A DNA stretch of 64,000 nt from Pseudomonas fluorescens. GTDB lineage: Bacteria; Pseudomonadota; Gammaproteobacteria; Pseudomonadales; Pseudomonadaceae. The notes under the pieces are model-generated. The model ran no database searches. It was not told where the DNA came from and worked only from the letters and a program-made list of their open reading frames with translations. The stretch covers positions 1 through 64,000 of the forward strand of contig NZ_CABVGX010000006.1 in NCBI RefSeq assembly GCF_902497625.1, in the 5' to 3' direction. The translations under genes were made by a program, and so were the position numbers. Below, piece after piece: positions 9,070 to 16,790 of the stretch. Within the stretch, counting starts at the first letter, position 1; each line of letters opens with the position of its first letter.

Positions 9070-10356
9070 ATGTTGACTAAGCGGATCAGCTTGATCGCTC
9101 TGGGGATGTTGAGCGCTACACAGGTCATGGCAAACGACCAGGCCGAATCCAAGGGATTCAAAGAAGACAGCAGTCTGAAAGTGCTGCTGCGCAATGCATA
9201 CATGAATCGTGACTATAAAGACACGCGCGAAGACAAAGCCGAGTGGGGCCAAGCGGCTATTGGTACGTTCTCGTCCGGGTTCACCCAGGGCACCATTGGT
9301 GTTGGCGTCGACGCTTTTGGTCTTTACGCACTGCGTCTGGACGGCGGCAAAGGTCGCACCGGCGCTCAGGGCATCGACTTTTTCAAGAAGGGTGAAAGCG
9401 GCAACGCGGCCGACGATCTGTCCAAGGCAGGCGCGGCGGTCAAGTTCCGTTTTTCCAGCACGACGCTGACTTACGGCGACCAGATGCCGGCGCTGCCAGT
9501 GCTGAGCTACGACAACGTGCGCCTGCTGCCGGAAAGCTACACCGGTACTTTGATCACCTCCAAAGAGATCAAAGGCCTGGAACTGAACGCTGGTCGTTTT
9601 ACTGCCGAGTCGCGTAAAAGCGCCGAAGGCCGTGACAGCGGTGGCTTGAAGTCGATCAACGTGTTGGGCGGCAGCTACCAGTTCACCGATCAGTTCAAGG
9701 CAGCCGTTTACGCCTCCGATGTTGAAGACGTGTTGAAGAAGCAATACGTAAACGCCAACTACATCTTCCCGATCGACAAGGATCAGTCGCTGACCCTGGA
9801 CTTCAACGGCTACCGCACCAAGCTGGACAATTCCTACGTTCGGGAAAGCGGCGCCACCGGCGACGACAACAAGATCTGGAGCCTGGCCGCCGTCTTCGCC
9901 ACCGGTCCGCACTCGTTCACGCTGGCGCACCAGCGCAGCACCGGCGACAGCAACCTCGGTTATGCCTACGGCGGTTATCAGCGGGATCAGGGCCGCGTGG
10001 GCGACGGCGGCAACACCATCTACCTGGCAAACTCCTACTGGTCCGACTTCAACGCCGAAGACGAACGCAGCTGGCAGTTGGGCTACGGCCTCGACTTCAC
10101 CAACTTCGGTGTGCCAGGCCTGACCTACAACTTCGCTTACGTGCGTGGCGACAACATCACCACGTCCACCAGCGAAGGCGGCACCGAGCGCGAAATCTTC
10201 AACCAGTTCAAATACGTCGTACAAAACGGCCCGGCCAAAGACCTCAGTGTCCGCCTGCGCAGCTCGGTCCTGCGCGTGTCGCAGAAATCGAGTGAGTACA
10301 ACGTCAGCGGTAACGAAGTGCGCGTGTTTGTGGATTACCCGATCAACGTTTTTTGA
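9070..10356 (+). CDS. OprD-family outer-membrane porin
   Basis: A 428-residue outer-membrane channel for small solutes, probably amino acids or carboxylates. A signal peptide ends at VMA (residue 21). The rest alternates polar and apolar residues as in an 18-strand barrel. Family features are FKEDSSLKVLLRNAYMNRDY near the N-terminus, GDQMPALPVLSYDNVRLLPESY in the middle, and a terminal Phe (VRVFVDYPINVF) needed for barrel insertion. The ribosome site is AAGGAAAAG. The exact member (OprE, OprQ or other) cannot be fixed from sequence alone. The amine-catabolic genes upstream are a loose hint at substrate. Confidence 0.9.
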   Translation: MLTKRISLIALGMLSATQVMANDQAESKGFKEDSSLKVLLRNAYMNRDYKDTREDKAEWGQAAIGTFSSGFTQGTIGVGVDAFGLYALRLDGGKGRTGAQGIDFFKKGESGNAADDLSKAGAAVKFRFSSTTLTYGDQMPALPVLSYDNVRLLPESYTGTLITSKEIKGLELNAGRFTAESRKSAEGRDSGGLKSINVLGGSYQFTDQFKAAVYASDVEDVLKKQYVNANYIFPIDKDQSLTLDFNGYRTKLDNSYVRESGATGDDNKIWSLAAVFATGPHSFTLAHQRSTGDSNLGYAYGGYQRDQGRVGDGGNTIYLANSYWSDFNAEDERSWQLGYGLDFTNFGVPGLTYNFAYVRGDNITTSTSEGGTEREIFNQFKYVVQNGPAKDLSVRLRSSVLRVSQKSSEYNVSGNEVRVFVDYPINVF

Positions 10357-10386
10357 TGAAGGGGTGAGTTTGTAAACTCGATAAAA

Positions 10387-10410
10387 ACCCCGACTGGTTC
10401 GGGGTTTTTT
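10387..10410 (+). terminator. Rho-independent terminator after the porin gene
   Basis: ACCCCGA and TCGGGGT flank a short loop and are followed by six T; A residues precede the stem. Confidence 0.85.
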
Positions 10411-10443
10411 CATGCGTGCGGTTTTTTGATGTACGTGACAGCG

Positions 10444-10725
10444 TTACTGATTGAGATTATTCATCGGCGCGTCCAGTACTTTCACCACATCATCAATGAT
10501 CGCCTTACACATATCCTGCAAATAATGCGATGCCCAGGCGTGCCGGTCGGTGTCGCGGACTAAGGCTGCATCTGATGCGAGGAGTTTGGCGAGGTGGAGC
10601 AAGTCGGATGCGTGAGAGAGGGCTGCGATGACCGGGACGCCAGCGTTGATGCGAAAGAGCGGCTGGTTGGCGTGGTAGGAGAAAGGGGTAAGGCCAATGG
10701 TTTTCAGGTCTTGGGGGTTGGTCAT
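10444..10725 (-). CDS. DUF3077-type small protein
   Basis: A 93-residue cytoplasmic protein resembling the Pseudomonas DUF3077 family, whose role is unknown. The central helix AALSHASDLLHLAKLLASDAAL and the end HYLQDMCKAIIDDVVKVLDA fit this family as I recall it. The start ATG is preceded by AGGTGC. Upstream, between about 10865 and 10937, lies a strongly structured element described separately. The gene converges on the porin gene. Confidence 0.75.
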   Translation of the reverse strand: MTNPQDLKTIGLTPFSYHANQPLFRINAGVPVIAALSHASDLLHLAKLLASDAALVRDTDRHAWASHYLQDMCKAIIDDVVKVLDAPMNNLNQ

Positions 10726-10864
10726 TGGGCACCTCCGGTTCTTGGGCGGGGGTGGGTGGTGACCAGTGGAGCAGATACAGAAGTTGTGAACGGATCAATA
10801 GCGTGCATTTGCAATACTCCAAAATCAAAGTAGAGCTGCCGCGTTCGTTCTCAGGCGAATGGGT

Positions 10865-10937
10865 GGCAGCTGTGCGCAGGCTGAGAAACCGGTATGCACG
10901 ACCCGGCAGACCCGGAGGTCTCCCACGCACAGCCGCC
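10865..10937 (-). other. Structured element upstream of the DUF3077 gene
   Basis: The 12-base arms GGCAGCTGTGCG (10865-10876) and CGCACAGCCGCC (10926-10937) pair with one mismatch. Inside lies a perfect hairpin AGACC CGGA GGTCT (10908-10921) and a CCGG/CCGG pair. It lies 140-210 bp upstream of the DUF3077 start in the stretch 10726-11303, which has no convincing gene. I recall similar arms upstream of related small-protein genes in other Pseudomonas, so it may be a dispersed regulatory or repeat element. Confidence 0.5.
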
Positions 10938-11303
10938 ATTGCACGAAAATGCAGGCATAAAAAAACGCCGGCAATCGTGATATAGGGCGCTAGTGCGCGC
11001 GCATAGTACTCGGGTTCTCAGGCCCAGTCGCTGAATTGACAGCGACGGTTCGAAGGTATCTTGAGGGTAGCTAATGCGCAATCGTGGCTAGGTGGTGGCG
11101 GTGGCTGAAAGTTTTAGTGATTTTCATGCCTGGGCAATAATTGTTGCCCAGCATAAATCTGACAATCCATGCCGAGGCTCCGAACCCTGCGCCGCAGCTG
11201 AATTGAACGTCGCTCGATGATGGAGCGGTTTCGCGCAGCAACGAGCGTCGGGTACGATCAGACAAACGAACGTTGTCCACCTGTACGGCAAAGCCGTATA
11301 GTC

Positions 11304-11627
11304 ATGGCCATGTTTACGATTATCGAAACCGAAATTTTCAAGCGTTATGCTGAATCCATCTGGGACGATGGCGAACGTCATGAATTCATTACTTGGCTGG
11401 CAGCTAACCCGCTGGGCGGCGATGTAGTTCCTGGTAGCGGCGGTCTGCGCAAGGTTCGTTGGTCCCGGAGCGGAATGGGCAAACGAGGTGGTACACGTAT
11501 CATTTACTACAACACGCTTTCAGAAGGCTCTATTTGGTTGTTGATCGCCTACACCAAGGCGAAATTCGACAATTTACCCGCAGCCTTCCTCAAGCAACTG
11601 AAGGAGGAAATCAGCAATGGTCAATGA
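11304..11627 (+). CDS. RelE/HigB-like toxin of a type II toxin-antitoxin pair
   Basis: A 107-residue protein with the RelE/ParE mRNA-interferase pattern: an N-terminal strand (FTIIETEIF), two helices, then LRKVRWSRSGMGKRGGTRIIYY and a final LLIAYTKAKFDNL strand. In this family the toxin cuts mRNA in the ribosome. It overlaps the antitoxin gene by 11 bp with toxin first, the HigBA-type order. ATG codons at 11304 and 11310 are both possible; neither has a strong ribosome site. Confidence 0.85.
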   Translation: MAMFTIIETEIFKRYAESIWDDGERHEFITWLAANPLGGDVVPGSGGLRKVRWSRSGMGKRGGTRIIYYNTLSEGSIWLLIAYTKAKFDNLPAAFLKQLKEEISNGQ

Positions 11628-11901
11628 ACTGGAGCAATTCCAGCAGGACTTGCTGGACTCTGTGCGGCAAATGAAAGCCCGGAAAGCCGCTCGCGTTACT
11701 GACGTGCCGCTGTCTGCGGCTGCCGAAGCGCGAGCCAAAGTGGGCGTATCTCAAAGTGCGTTTGCCAAGCTGATTGGTGTCAGTTTGCGAACGTTGCAGG
11801 ATTGGGAGCAAGGGCGCCGACAGCCAACGGGTGCAGCGCAAACATTGCTGCGAGTTGCGAGTCAACACCCTGAAGCTTTGCGAGATCTGCACATCGCGTA
11901 A
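11617..11901 (+). CDS. HTH antitoxin partner of the RelE-like toxin
   Basis: A 94-residue DNA-binding protein of the Xre/HigA class. The helix-turn-helix is SQSAFAKLIGVSLRTLQDWEQGRRQP at about residues 48-73. It would neutralise the upstream toxin and repress the pair's promoter. AAGGAGG precedes its ATG inside the toxin gene. A strong terminator follows. Confidence 0.88.
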   Translation: MVNELEQFQQDLLDSVRQMKARKAARVTDVPLSAAAEARAKVGVSQSAFAKLIGVSLRTLQDWEQGRRQPTGAAQTLLRVASQHPEALRDLHIA

Positions 11902-11910
11902 CGCAACTGA

Positions 11911-11935
11911 AGCTCCGACCGGTCGGAGCTTTTCT
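11911..11935 (+). terminator. Terminator of the toxin-antitoxin operon
   Basis: AGCTCCGACC and GGTCGGAGCT form a perfect 20-bp palindrome followed by TTTTCT. Confidence 0.85.
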
Positions 11936-12107
11936 CAATATGGAACTTGGATCGTGGCTTGGCGGCGTTTGGCTCACCCCCTGACCCATTACACGGCGTA
12001 ACTAATGATGTTCCCGCCCCCATCTTTTTCCCGTCCCTCCAAACTCCTACATTGAGCTCCAACGCCTACCCATCATCTCGATGAGCAGGTCACTGGAGAT
12101 CTTCCTC

Positions 12108-12329
12108 ATGCCTTTCGTAAGCGTACGCATTACCCGCGATGGCGTTACCCGTGAGCAGAAAGCTCAGGTGATCGCTGAAATCACTGAAACCCTGCAACGG
12201 GTGCTCAAAAAGGATCCGCACCTGACCCACATCGTGATCGAAGAAGTCGACACCGATAACTGGGGCTACGCCGGCATCTCCACCACGCAGTACCGACAGC
12301 AGCTCGCTGAAGAGGGGGACAAGTCGTGA
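12108..12329 (+). CDS. 4-oxalocrotonate tautomerase family protein
   Basis: A 73-residue enzyme of the tautomerase superfamily. After removal of Met the N-terminal Pro (MPFVSVRI) is the catalytic base. VTREQKAQVIAEITETL and HIVIEEVDTDNWGYAG are family motifs. Start chosen so that Pro follows Met; an earlier in-frame ATG would destroy this. It is the first gene of a three-gene operon with a DsbA-like protein (4-bp overlap) and an SDR. Confidence 0.85.
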   Translation: MPFVSVRITRDGVTREQKAQVIAEITETLQRVLKKDPHLTHIVIEEVDTDNWGYAGISTTQYRQQLAEEGDKS

Positions 12330-12982
12330 CGACTTCGATCTCCATCGATTTCATCTCCGACGTGGTGTGCCCGTGGTGTGCGCTGGGCGCGACGGCGCTG
12401 GAGCAAGCGATCGAGAACGTGGCCGGGGACATTTCGGTCGAGCTGACTTACAAGCCTTTCGAGTTGAACCCGGACATGCCGGCGGAAGGTGAGAAAGCAG
12501 TCGAGCATTTGATGCGCAAGTATGGACGCACCGCTGAAGACGTAGCCGCCGGCAAAGCCATGCAGATCGCTCGAGGCGAAGCCATCGGTTTCAAGTTCGA
12601 CCTGGAAAAGCGCAGCCACTTTTACAACACCTTTGACGCGCACCGGTTGCTGTTATGGGCGTTGCAGGAAGGACGGCAAGTAGCACTGAAAAAGATCCTG
12701 CTGCGCGCTTACTTCGCCGAAGGTCAGAACCCGAGTGATCGCAAGACGCTGGTTCGACTGGCTGCCGAAGCGGGATTGAATGCAGAGGCTGCGCAAGAAG
12801 TATTGGCCTCAGGAGCATTCGCCGAAGAAGTCCGTGAACTTGAAACGTTTTATCGGCAGCGCGGCATCAATTCGGTCCCGGCCCTGGTGTTAAACGGTCG
12901 TCACCTGGTGTCCGGCTCGCAGTCGATCGAGTACTACGAACAAATGTTGAGACAAATGGCCACGGCCTCCGCCGACGCCTGA
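12326..12982 (+). CDS. DsbA-family oxidoreductase (FrnE-like)
   Basis: A 218-residue cytoplasmic thioredoxin-fold protein; no signal peptide. The active site is Cys15-Pro-Trp-Cys18 in DVVCPWCALG, and the cis-Pro loop is GINSVPALVLNG. The GTG start overlaps the tautomerase stop by 4 bp, so the two are translationally coupled. FrnE relatives act as cytosolic disulfide isomerases or glutathione-linked transferases, often in stress operons. Confidence 0.88.
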   Translation: MTTSISIDFISDVVCPWCALGATALEQAIENVAGDISVELTYKPFELNPDMPAEGEKAVEHLMRKYGRTAEDVAAGKAMQIARGEAIGFKFDLEKRSHFYNTFDAHRLLLWALQEGRQVALKKILLRAYFAEGQNPSDRKTLVRLAAEAGLNAEAAQEVLASGAFAEEVRELETFYRQRGINSVPALVLNGRHLVSGSQSIEYYEQMLRQMATASADA

Positions 12983-13025
12983 TTACTTATCTTTTTAAAT
13001 CATCATTAATGAGTAGAGGTTCATC

Positions 13026-13736
13026 ATGAGCAATTCGAAAAAAGTCATCGTTATCACTGGCGCTTCCCAAGGGCTCGGCGCAGGTATGGTCAAAGCATTC
13101 CGCGATCTGGACTACAAAGTGGTCGCCACTTCGCGCTCGATCAAACCGTCCACCGATCCGGACATTCACACCTTAGCCGGCGACATCGGTGACCCTGCAG
13201 TCGCACAGCGTGTGATTCATGAAGCCGTCGAACGTTTTGGTCGCATCGACACTTTGGTCAACAACGCCGGGATCTTCCTCGCCAAGCCATTCACCGATTA
13301 CACCCCGGAAGATTACGCCGCCGTGCTGTCGGTGAACCTGAACGGGTTCTTCTACATCACGCAACTTGCGATCACCGAGATGGAAAAACAGGGCAGCGGC
13401 CATGTTGTGAGCATCACCACCAGTCTGGTCGACCACGCCATCGACGGAGTGCCTTCGGTACTGGCTTCGCTGACTAAAGGTGGCCTGAATTCCGCAACTA
13501 AGTCACTGGCCATCGAATACGCCAAGCGCGGAATTCGGGTGAACGCGGTGTCCCCTGGCATCATCAAAACGCCGATGCACGGCGAGGAAACGCACGCAGC
13601 GCTGGGCAGCTTGCACCCGGTCGGGCATATGGGTGAGATCAGTGATATTTCGCAGGCTGTTGTGTATCTGGACAGCGCGAACTTTGTAACTGGTGAGATT
13701 CTGCACGTGGATGGGGGGCAGAGCGCGGGGCACTAA
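13026..13736 (+). CDS. Short-chain dehydrogenase/reductase with atypical active site
   Basis: A 236-residue SDR. The Rossmann motif TGASQGLGAG (11-20), NNAG (79-82), Ser133 and Lys151 are in place, and VNAVSPGIIKTPMH and ILHVDGGQSAGH close the fold. The catalytic Tyr of the YxxxK motif is missing: the segment reads VLASLTKGG, with Ala147 four residues before Lys151. It may be a variant subfamily that binds NAD(P)H but uses another acid, or a non-catalytic member. It lies 43 bp after the DsbA-like gene and ends at a strong terminator. Confidence 0.85.
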   Translation: MSNSKKVIVITGASQGLGAGMVKAFRDLDYKVVATSRSIKPSTDPDIHTLAGDIGDPAVAQRVIHEAVERFGRIDTLVNNAGIFLAKPFTDYTPEDYAAVLSVNLNGFFYITQLAITEMEKQGSGHVVSITTSLVDHAIDGVPSVLASLTKGGLNSATKSLAIEYAKRGIRVNAVSPGIIKTPMHGEETHAALGSLHPVGHMGEISDISQAVVYLDSANFVTGEILHVDGGQSAGH

Positions 13737-13761
13737 AAACGTTTTTCCAAACGCCAGAAAT

Positions 13762-13790
13762 AACAAAGCCCTCGTATGAGGGCTTTGTTT
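13762..13790. terminator. Bidirectional terminator between convergent genes
   Basis: AACAAAGCCCTC and GAGGGCTTTGTT are perfect 12-base arms around GTAT. It separates the SDR gene from the convergent NmrA-like gene. Confidence 0.9.
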
Positions 13791-13816
13791 AGATCAACCC
13801 GATACCTTAATGCTCT

Positions 13817-14722
13817 TCAAAGCAAATTGTGTTCGATCCATTGCGCGACGTTGATGGTTTCGATCTTCCTTTTTGCGTAGTAAGTATCGGCTTTCACCCA
13901 AGCGACGCCTTTGCCTTCGGCGAACACTGCGCGGTACTTGCGCATCGAGTCATCGGGGGCTGCTGCCAGATCTGCCATTAGCGCCGGCACGGTCCATTCC
14001 ATGCGTTCAACCTTGCGCTTGAGCACCCGCTCGACCGTGTCAGCCAGTTGTCGGTAAGTAAGGGTGTCGCCCGCAATGAAGACGACTTGGTCTTTCAGGT
14101 CGGGTTCGCACAAGATAGAAGCCGTCAGGCGGCCAATATCTTCCGGCGTGGTTACGGTTACCGCAGTGTCCCAGCTACCCAGCGCGCGTACGATATTATC
14201 GCTTAGGTCCACAACGCCGAACGCCGGTTCAAACAGGAAGCTGGTGAACATGCCAGTGGAGATGATCAGCCATTGCACCCGTGACTGAGCGCGCAGTGCT
14301 TGACGCACATCCAGCTGTTCATCAAACAGGTTTTGCGGGCTGCCGCGGCCAATCACGTCATAGTCCACGCCAAACTGCCATGGCACAAATCGCTTCACAT
14401 CCGACCGCAGTGCCGCACGGGCCAGCTTAAGTTGTATTCCAGCCCCCGCGGCGAATCCAAGGCAACTGACCAGCGTGTCGTAACGGCTGAACAAGGCGGC
14501 GAGCTTTTCTTCGGAGTCGTTCGCAGCATCGGCGAAGACCACTTCAACGTCCAGGCTGCCCAGTTCGTCGAGCATCAGGCGTTTGCTTTCAGACGCGGCG
14601 TGGACAGGTAAGGGCCGTATCATTACGGTTACGCGGACTGTCGGCCGGGCTGCCAGTTCGCGGAGCACGGCCATGCCGAGTTCGCCAGCGCCCAGAACGA
14701 GAACGTTGTCGATTGGCTGCAT
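13817..14722 (-). CDS. NmrA-like/isoflavone-reductase-type NAD(P)-binding protein
   Basis: A 301-residue atypical SDR. The dinucleotide motif GAGELGMAVLREL lies at residues 11-23. It lacks a signal peptide. Later segments (KRFVPWQFGVDYD, LIISTGMFTSFLFEP, RALGSWDTAVTVTTPEDIGRL) match the NmrA/isoflavone reductase group, which includes aromatic-alcohol reductases. The divergent HxlR regulator gene 89 bp away probably controls it. Confidence 0.82.
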   Translation of the reverse strand: MQPIDNVLVLGAGELGMAVLRELAARPTVRVTVMIRPLPVHAASESKRLMLDELGSLDVEVVFADAANDSEEKLAALFSRYDTLVSCLGFAAGAGIQLKLARAALRSDVKRFVPWQFGVDYDVIGRGSPQNLFDEQLDVRQALRAQSRVQWLIISTGMFTSFLFEPAFGVVDLSDNIVRALGSWDTAVTVTTPEDIGRLTASILCEPDLKDQVVFIAGDTLTYRQLADTVERVLKRKVERMEWTVPALMADLAAAPDDSMRKYRAVFAEGKGVAWVKADTYYAKRKIETINVAQWIEHNLL

Positions 14723-14751
14723 CAGTTTCTCCCAATGAGTGTTAATGATGA

Positions 14752-14767
14752 TCAGGTTTTATCCTGA
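14752..14767. promoter_or_regulatory. Inverted repeat between the NmrA-like and hxlR-type genes
   Basis: TCAGG TTTTAT CCTGA lies in the 89-bp divergent promoter region. It is a plausible HxlR operator; binding is inferred from position only. Confidence 0.45.
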
Positions 14768-14811
14768 CACCCTTAACGAACATTCAGAAGAAGGCACACG
14801 AGTGATACCGC

Positions 14812-15216
14812 ATGCACACAATGACTGAAGAAGAGGTGATCCGCTTCTCACAAGCCACCTGCGATGCACTCAGTGAAGAGGACGACGGCCTCAAGCGTGA
14901 AGTCCTGACTCATGCGGGCAATCGCTGGTCTCTGGGAGTGGTTCACACACTGGGGGTGGAGGGGAACCTGAGGCACGCTGAAATCGGTCGTCGACTGCAG
15001 GGTATTACCCAGCGAATGCTCACCCGGAGCTTGCGACAGCTTGAAAGGGACGGGTTGATCGCACGTTGCGATCACGGCGAGGTGCCACCGCGCGTGGATT
15101 ACGAGCTGACACCTTTAGGTCGGAGTTTTCTGGCGCACATGGTGCCGCTATGGACCTGGTTGTTGGAACACGCCAAAGATTTTCGCGCAGCTCGCGCTAA
15201 ATTTGATGAAGTCTGA
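14812..15216 (+). CDS. HxlR-family transcriptional regulator
   Basis: A 134-residue winged-helix regulator. HxlR features are AGNRWSLGVVHTLG, the recognition helix GITQRMLTRSLRQLERDGLI and the wing VPPRVDYELTPLGRSF. The single Cys17 upstream and Cys near residue 85 could respond to redox or electrophiles, as in relatives. It is divergent from the NmrA-like reductase gene and is the last core gene before the islands. An alternative start lies at codon 4. Confidence 0.88.
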   Translation: MHTMTEEEVIRFSQATCDALSEEDDGLKREVLTHAGNRWSLGVVHTLGVEGNLRHAEIGRRLQGITQRMLTRSLRQLERDGLIARCDHGEVPPRVDYELTPLGRSFLAHMVPLWTWLLEHAKDFRAARAKFDEV

Positions 15217-15270
15217 GTGGATGGTCATTAGCCAGACGTGGATCTTAAGCAAATCGGCCTCAAACCCCAG

Positions 15271-15339
15271 AAACAAAAAAGGCCCACCTTTCGGTGAGCC
15301 TAAGTTGTTGATCTATATGGTGCGGCACCAGGAGTCGAA
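15271..15339. repeat. Left attachment remnant (tRNA-Thr 3' end and its terminator)
   Basis: A 40-base segment (15271-15310) repeats the terminator region downstream of the intact tRNA-Thr (54645-54684), apart from the 4-base hairpin loop. It is followed by 24 bases (15316-15339) matching the tRNA 3' end with one base missing. AT-rich island DNA starts right after. This is the outer left boundary of the mobile region. The 380 bp from 15217 to 15596 hold no gene. Confidence 0.85.
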
Positions 15340-15596
15340 TCAGAACATTTGTTATTGAAATTAAAGGTAAATTTTTAGTTAAGAAACTATCTCTACCTCC
15401 ATTTGTATCCTCAGATACTCCCGAAGCTGACGGTTTTGGCCTGGTTGTCACGCTTTTATTCCGACTTTTCGCTAACAGAGTTTCGGCATTCTCCGCTAGA
15501 TGAGCCTCGTTCGATAAGAAATGGTGCTATAAAGCCACTAGTACAGCTGCACTGCCGGATAGCGATGCGTCGAGGTATCACCATAGGAAGTGGGAA

Positions 15597-16790
15597 ATGG
15601 AAGAAATAAATGTACTGAAAGAAATTCGCGAGCTTAAAAGCCAGCTGTCATACGCTAAAAACCTCGGATTTTTTATGGGGGCAGGTACTTCCTGTGCATT
15701 AGGACTGCCAAATATCTCGCAATTAACTGTTCAGGTCGAAAAATCTTTAAACGTCGAACTGTTAGAGTTTTTTAATATTATAAAAGCTGATTTGTCTAAA
15801 CCTGCGGAGACAATCATTATTGAAGATATTCTTAATCAAATAAGACGTATACGTGAAATTACTGAAGAGCGAGCCGATAGAGATTTTCTTGGAGTTACAG
15901 GCGTAAATGCTCGCGATTTAGACGTGGAAATATGTAAGAGCATTTATAATCTAATTACAGAAAAAGAGGTGGGCGCGGACCTCACAATTACAAAGAAATT
16001 TTTTGCATGGATGAACATGCAAAGTCGAGACTTTTCAAAAGAGGTTTTTACTACAAATTACGACTTGGTTATAGAGAAATCGCTTGAAGCTATTAGAGCA
16101 CCATATTTCGATGGTTTTGTTGGTTCTTATGAGCCATTTTTTTGGCAGGAAAGTGTTGAAAAACTCGTTCGAAGAAGCGATCTAACTCAAAATTGGATCC
16201 GTCTATGGAAAATTCATGGTTCTCTTAGTTGGTTTTGGAAAAAAACTGCAAATCTGAAGTCACACAAAATTGTGCGTCTCGGAAAAGTTGAAAAAATAGA
16301 AGAAGAAAAAAATGAGATAGTTATTTATCCTTCAAAAGAAAAATATGATTCATCTCGTAGACAGCCCTTTCTGGTTTATTTTGATCGGCTTAAAAATTAT
16401 CTGTTGAGTGGTGAGCTTCTTTTTGTTTTTAGCGGGTACTCATTTTTAGATCAGCATATTAATGAGATTATTTTCAATTGTTTGCGCCAAAATAATCGGC
16501 TCAGTGTGGTGGTGTTTTTTTATGCTGATAGCGAAGTTGAAAAGCTACACGCTCTTTCAGCGGGGTATTTAAATCTATCGGTGTTTGGTCCGACCACCGC
16601 AATCATTAATGGAACGTTAGGGGTATGGCATTTCGATAAGGCAGAGCTCAAAAACAAAGAGAGTAGCGATAGTTTTTGGCACGAAGGTAATAAGAAGTTA
16701 TTGCTAGGTGATTTCAATCACTTGGTGGAGTTTCTGGTAGGCAACTCAGGACGCCGTAGCGAAATTGAGGTGTCTATAGATGAAAACTGA
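15597..16790 (+). CDS. SIR2-domain protein of a SIR2-HerA defence system
   Basis: A 397-residue protein. SIR2 motifs: GAGTSCALGLPN near residue 26, TTNYDLVIEKSLE near 150, the catalytic His near 206 in WKIHGSLSWFW, and a late GYSFLDQHINEI. In SIR2-HerA systems the SIR2 subunit degrades NAD+ on phage infection and forms a large ring with HerA. The gene overlaps the HerA gene by 11 bp. It is far richer in A and T than the flanking core genes, a sign of transfer. No membrane segment or signal peptide. Confidence 0.88.
   Translation: MEEINVLKEIRELKSQLSYAKNLGFFMGAGTSCALGLPNISQLTVQVEKSLNVELLEFFNIIKADLSKPAETIIIEDILNQIRRIREITEERADRDFLGVTGVNARDLDVEICKSIYNLITEKEVGADLTITKKFFAWMNMQSRDFSKEVFTTNYDLVIEKSLEAIRAPYFDGFVGSYEPFFWQESVEKLVRRSDLTQNWIRLWKIHGSLSWFWKKTANLKSHKIVRLGKVEKIEEEKNEIVIYPSKEKYDSSRRQPFLVYFDRLKNYLLSGELLFVFSGYSFLDQHINEIIFNCLRQNNRLSVVVFFYADSEVEKLHALSAGYLNLSVFGPTTAIINGTLGVWHFDKAELKNKESSDSFWHEGNKKLLLGDFNHLVEFLVGNSGRRSEIEVSIDEN

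Noticed and set aside
8809..10413. 534-codon open frame on the minus strand
   Set aside because: It lies opposite the porin gene, reflects codon bias there and has no signal, motif or ribosome site.
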